In this document: one piece after another, positions 62,867-64,000 of the stretch
Layout of the letters: each line of letters begins with the position of its first letter
Position numbering within the stretch: position 1 is the first letter of the stretch
NCBI RefSeq assembly: GCF_001529295.1
Contig: NZ_LLWK01000038.1
Location: 950,696-1,014,695 of the forward strand
Reading direction: 5' to 3'
DNA: 64,000 bases
Origin: Flavobacterium sp. TAB 87
GTDB taxonomy: Bacteria; Bacteroidota; Bacteroidia; Flavobacteriales; Flavobacteriaceae
Program-made: the position numbers and the translations under genes
The notes under the pieces: model-generated
Databases searched by the model: none
Told to the model about the DNA's origin: nothing
What the model saw: only the letters and a program-made list of their open reading frames with translations

Positions 62867-63127
62867 TCAGCTACGGACTCTATTGTTGGCGCTGTAGTTT
62901 ATGTTAATGGAGTCTCCTTTAATTATAAGTTCTCTTCGTTTTCTACTTGCATCTTGCTCTATTTTGTTTAATGTTCGCTTAAAATTAGCTTCTTTGGTCT
63001 CTATCTCTTTATTTATTTGCTCTAATTCTTTTTCTAACAACTGTATTTTTTGATGACGAAAATAGGAGGTTATTACTACTGCAAATAGTGAAAACAAACA
63101 AATTTTTATAAGGTGTCTATTTGTCAT
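62867..63127 (-). CDS. Small membrane-anchored coiled-coil protein, hypothetical
   Basis: 86 residues. An N-terminal membrane segment (IKICLFSLFAVVITSYF, about 7-23) is followed by a strongly helical charged stretch (LLEKELEQINKEIETKEANF and on to about 68) that reads as a coiled coil, and a polar tail. No family was recognised. The shape suggests a membrane-attached helical protein; nothing around it tells its job. Confidence 0.5.
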   Translation of the reverse strand: MTNRHLIKICLFSLFAVVITSYFRHQKIQLLEKELEQINKEIETKEANFKRTLNKIEQDASRKRRELIIKGDSININYSANNRVRS

Positions 63128-63239
63128 TTTGTTTTTTTGATTTAAAATTGGTCGTATAAATATAGTATAATTAATTTTTATGAACAGTGCGTAGAGAGGA
63201 GTGAATAGTTAGTGTTGTCTTACAAAAAAAGACCTGCTC

Positions 63240-63260
63240 GCGCGGATTTTCAATCCGTGC
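63240..63260. repeat. REP palindrome downstream of the transposase gene
   Basis: GCGCGGATT-TTC-AATCCGTGC. Read on the minus strand it matches the copies at 63869 and 63972 except for the loop, including the same A/C mismatch in the arms. So the transposase gene is flanked by inverted REP copies. Confidence 0.7.
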
Positions 63261-63294
63261 TCACTACCACATTCCTTATCTGCAAAATTTAAGA

Positions 63295-63849
63295 TTAAAA
63301 CAAGTCTAGTAAAATCACTTCTATATCATTCTCCAGACCCGCATAATTTCTGGCAGAGCTGAAATAATAGTCTTCGGGTACTAGTACTATTTTGTCCTTC
63401 ACAGGATTCATGTGTATATATTCGACTTTCTGTTTTATAAATGAATTGCTATACATATACTCCGCATGGTAACCATCTTGCCAGACTTTATAATGCTGAG
63501 TTCTTTTTAAATGGATGCAGGCTTTTTGAAAATAGTCTAATAGCCATTCTCTTCTGCTCTCCGGTTCCTCGATAATAGTTTGAATTATTTTTTTAGAGGT
63601 GAATTTTTTAAAATCTCTAACTACATCCGATAGGATAAAACCATGTGTTGCTCTACAAAGCAAATGGACGTGACTACTCATAATGCAATACCCGTAGATT
63701 TCTAATCCTTTGTTTTGCTGACAATGAATCAAAGCATTGATAATGCCATTTTTCTGATTCAAACGAGTAAAAACATCCACCCAGCCCACGGTGGTTAGTG
63801 TAATAAAAAATGCTTCCTCTTTTGCTGTAGCTTTGTATTTTGTTGACAT
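63295..63849 (-). CDS. REP-associated tyrosine transposase (RAYT, Y1 HUH type)
   Basis: 184 residues. The HUH metal site is HVHLL (His 60 and His 62) after YGYCIMSS, and the candidate catalytic Tyr is at 144 in KVEYIHMNPVKDKIV; WQDGYHAEYMYS precedes it. These are the marks of the TnpA_REP/IS200-like Y1 transposases, which nick single-stranded DNA at REP hairpins. It is complete by length, is flanked by REP palindromes, and has no second transposon gene, as usual for RAYTs. Confidence 0.9.
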   Translation of the reverse strand: MSTKYKATAKEEAFFITLTTVGWVDVFTRLNQKNGIINALIHCQQNKGLEIYGYCIMSSHVHLLCRATHGFILSDVVRDFKKFTSKKIIQTIIEEPESRREWLLDYFQKACIHLKRTQHYKVWQDGYHAEYMYSNSFIKQKVEYIHMNPVKDKIVLVPEDYYFSSARNYAGLENDIEVILLDLF

Positions 63850-63868
63850 GGTTTTTTGTTTATGTTAG

Positions 63869-63889
63869 GCACGGATTGCAAATCCGCGC
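63869..63889. repeat. REP palindrome upstream of the transposase gene
   Basis: GCACGGATT-GCA-AATCCGCGC, a 9-bp inverted repeat with one mismatch, followed by TATCGAG. It lies 20 bases before the transposase start (minus strand). Next to it, TTGCACATTCGTGC looks like a decayed further copy. Confidence 0.7.
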
Positions 63890-63971
63890 TATCGAGGCTA
63901 TCGAGTTGCACATTCGTGCTATCGTTTACTGGGAAGTGCTTTTTTTTGACATGTATTTATGTTTATGATGG

Positions 63972-63992
63972 GCACGGATTGCAAATCCGCGC
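63972..63992. repeat. REP palindrome, second direct copy near the window end
   Basis: Identical to the copy at 63869 and in the same orientation, with the same trailing TATCGAG. The two share flanking text (TTTATGTT..GGCACGG), showing a tandem unit of about 103 bases. The array may continue beyond the window. Confidence 0.7.
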
Positions 63993-64000
63993 TATCGAGT

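Overview
The window looks like a chromosome segment of a Flavobacterium-like member of the Bacteroidota. It is A+T rich, has no obvious Shine-Dalgarno sequences, and carries promoters of the TTG / TAnnTTTG type. It encodes a SusC/SusD pair with a peptidase, an UpxY-type NusG paralogue, a eukaryotic-type UDP-glucose dehydrogenase and a DUF6520-like small protein. The species call is inference from gene families. No rRNA, tRNA or CRISPR array was recognised.

Layout. (1) 1-3678: housekeeping genes, namely two adjacent guanidino-group-modifying enzymes (the first cut by the window edge), a MarC membrane protein, a CoA-binding protein and recR. (2) 3751-48737: a roughly 45-kb surface polysaccharide locus, almost all on the + strand, closed by a strong terminator at 48759-48787. 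It starts with a Wza/Wzc export pair, precursor genes for UDP-uronic acids, and an UpxY antiterminator with a long leader. A nucleotidyltransferase, manC, rfbB, and a second export pair (large SLBB protein plus Wzz) follow. After a gene-free stretch come fcl and gmd (GDP-L-fucose) and a nonulosonic (pseudaminic-type) acid block (21.1-29.1 kb). Next is a visibly more A+T-rich serotype-like block: sialidase-fold lipoprotein, Wzx flippase, GT42/DUF115-like protein, acyltransferase, glycosyltransferases and two polymerase-like membrane proteins. The conserved end holds rfbCDA, a WecA/WbpL-like initiating transferase, an aminotransferase and a PglF/WbpM-like dehydratase. (3) 48.8-51.9 kb: short regulators and hypothetical genes set in low-complexity repeats. 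(4) 51.9-61.6 kb: a MauE-like membrane protein and a DUF6520-like secreted peptide on the + strand converge on a minus-strand susC-susD-S9 peptidase operon. The susC leader is overlapped by a predicted antisense RNA. (5) 61.7-64.0 kb: two XRE-type regulators behind a 20-bp perfect palindrome, small membrane proteins, and a REP-associated tyrosine transposase flanked by its palindromes.

How the parts fit. The sugar genes can supply UDP-GlcA, a UDP-HexNAc uronic acid, GDP-mannose/L-fucose, dTDP-L-rhamnose, UDP-QuiNAc-type sugars and a CMP-nonulosonic acid. The WecA-like enzyme would start the repeat unit on undecaprenyl phosphate, the glycosyltransferases extend it, Wzx flips it, and a Wzy-type protein polymerises it. 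Two separate chain-length/export pairs are available. The nonulosonic block lacks a recognisable PseG hydrolase but has a formyltransferase and a PIG-L deacetylase, so its product is probably a modified, non-standard sugar.
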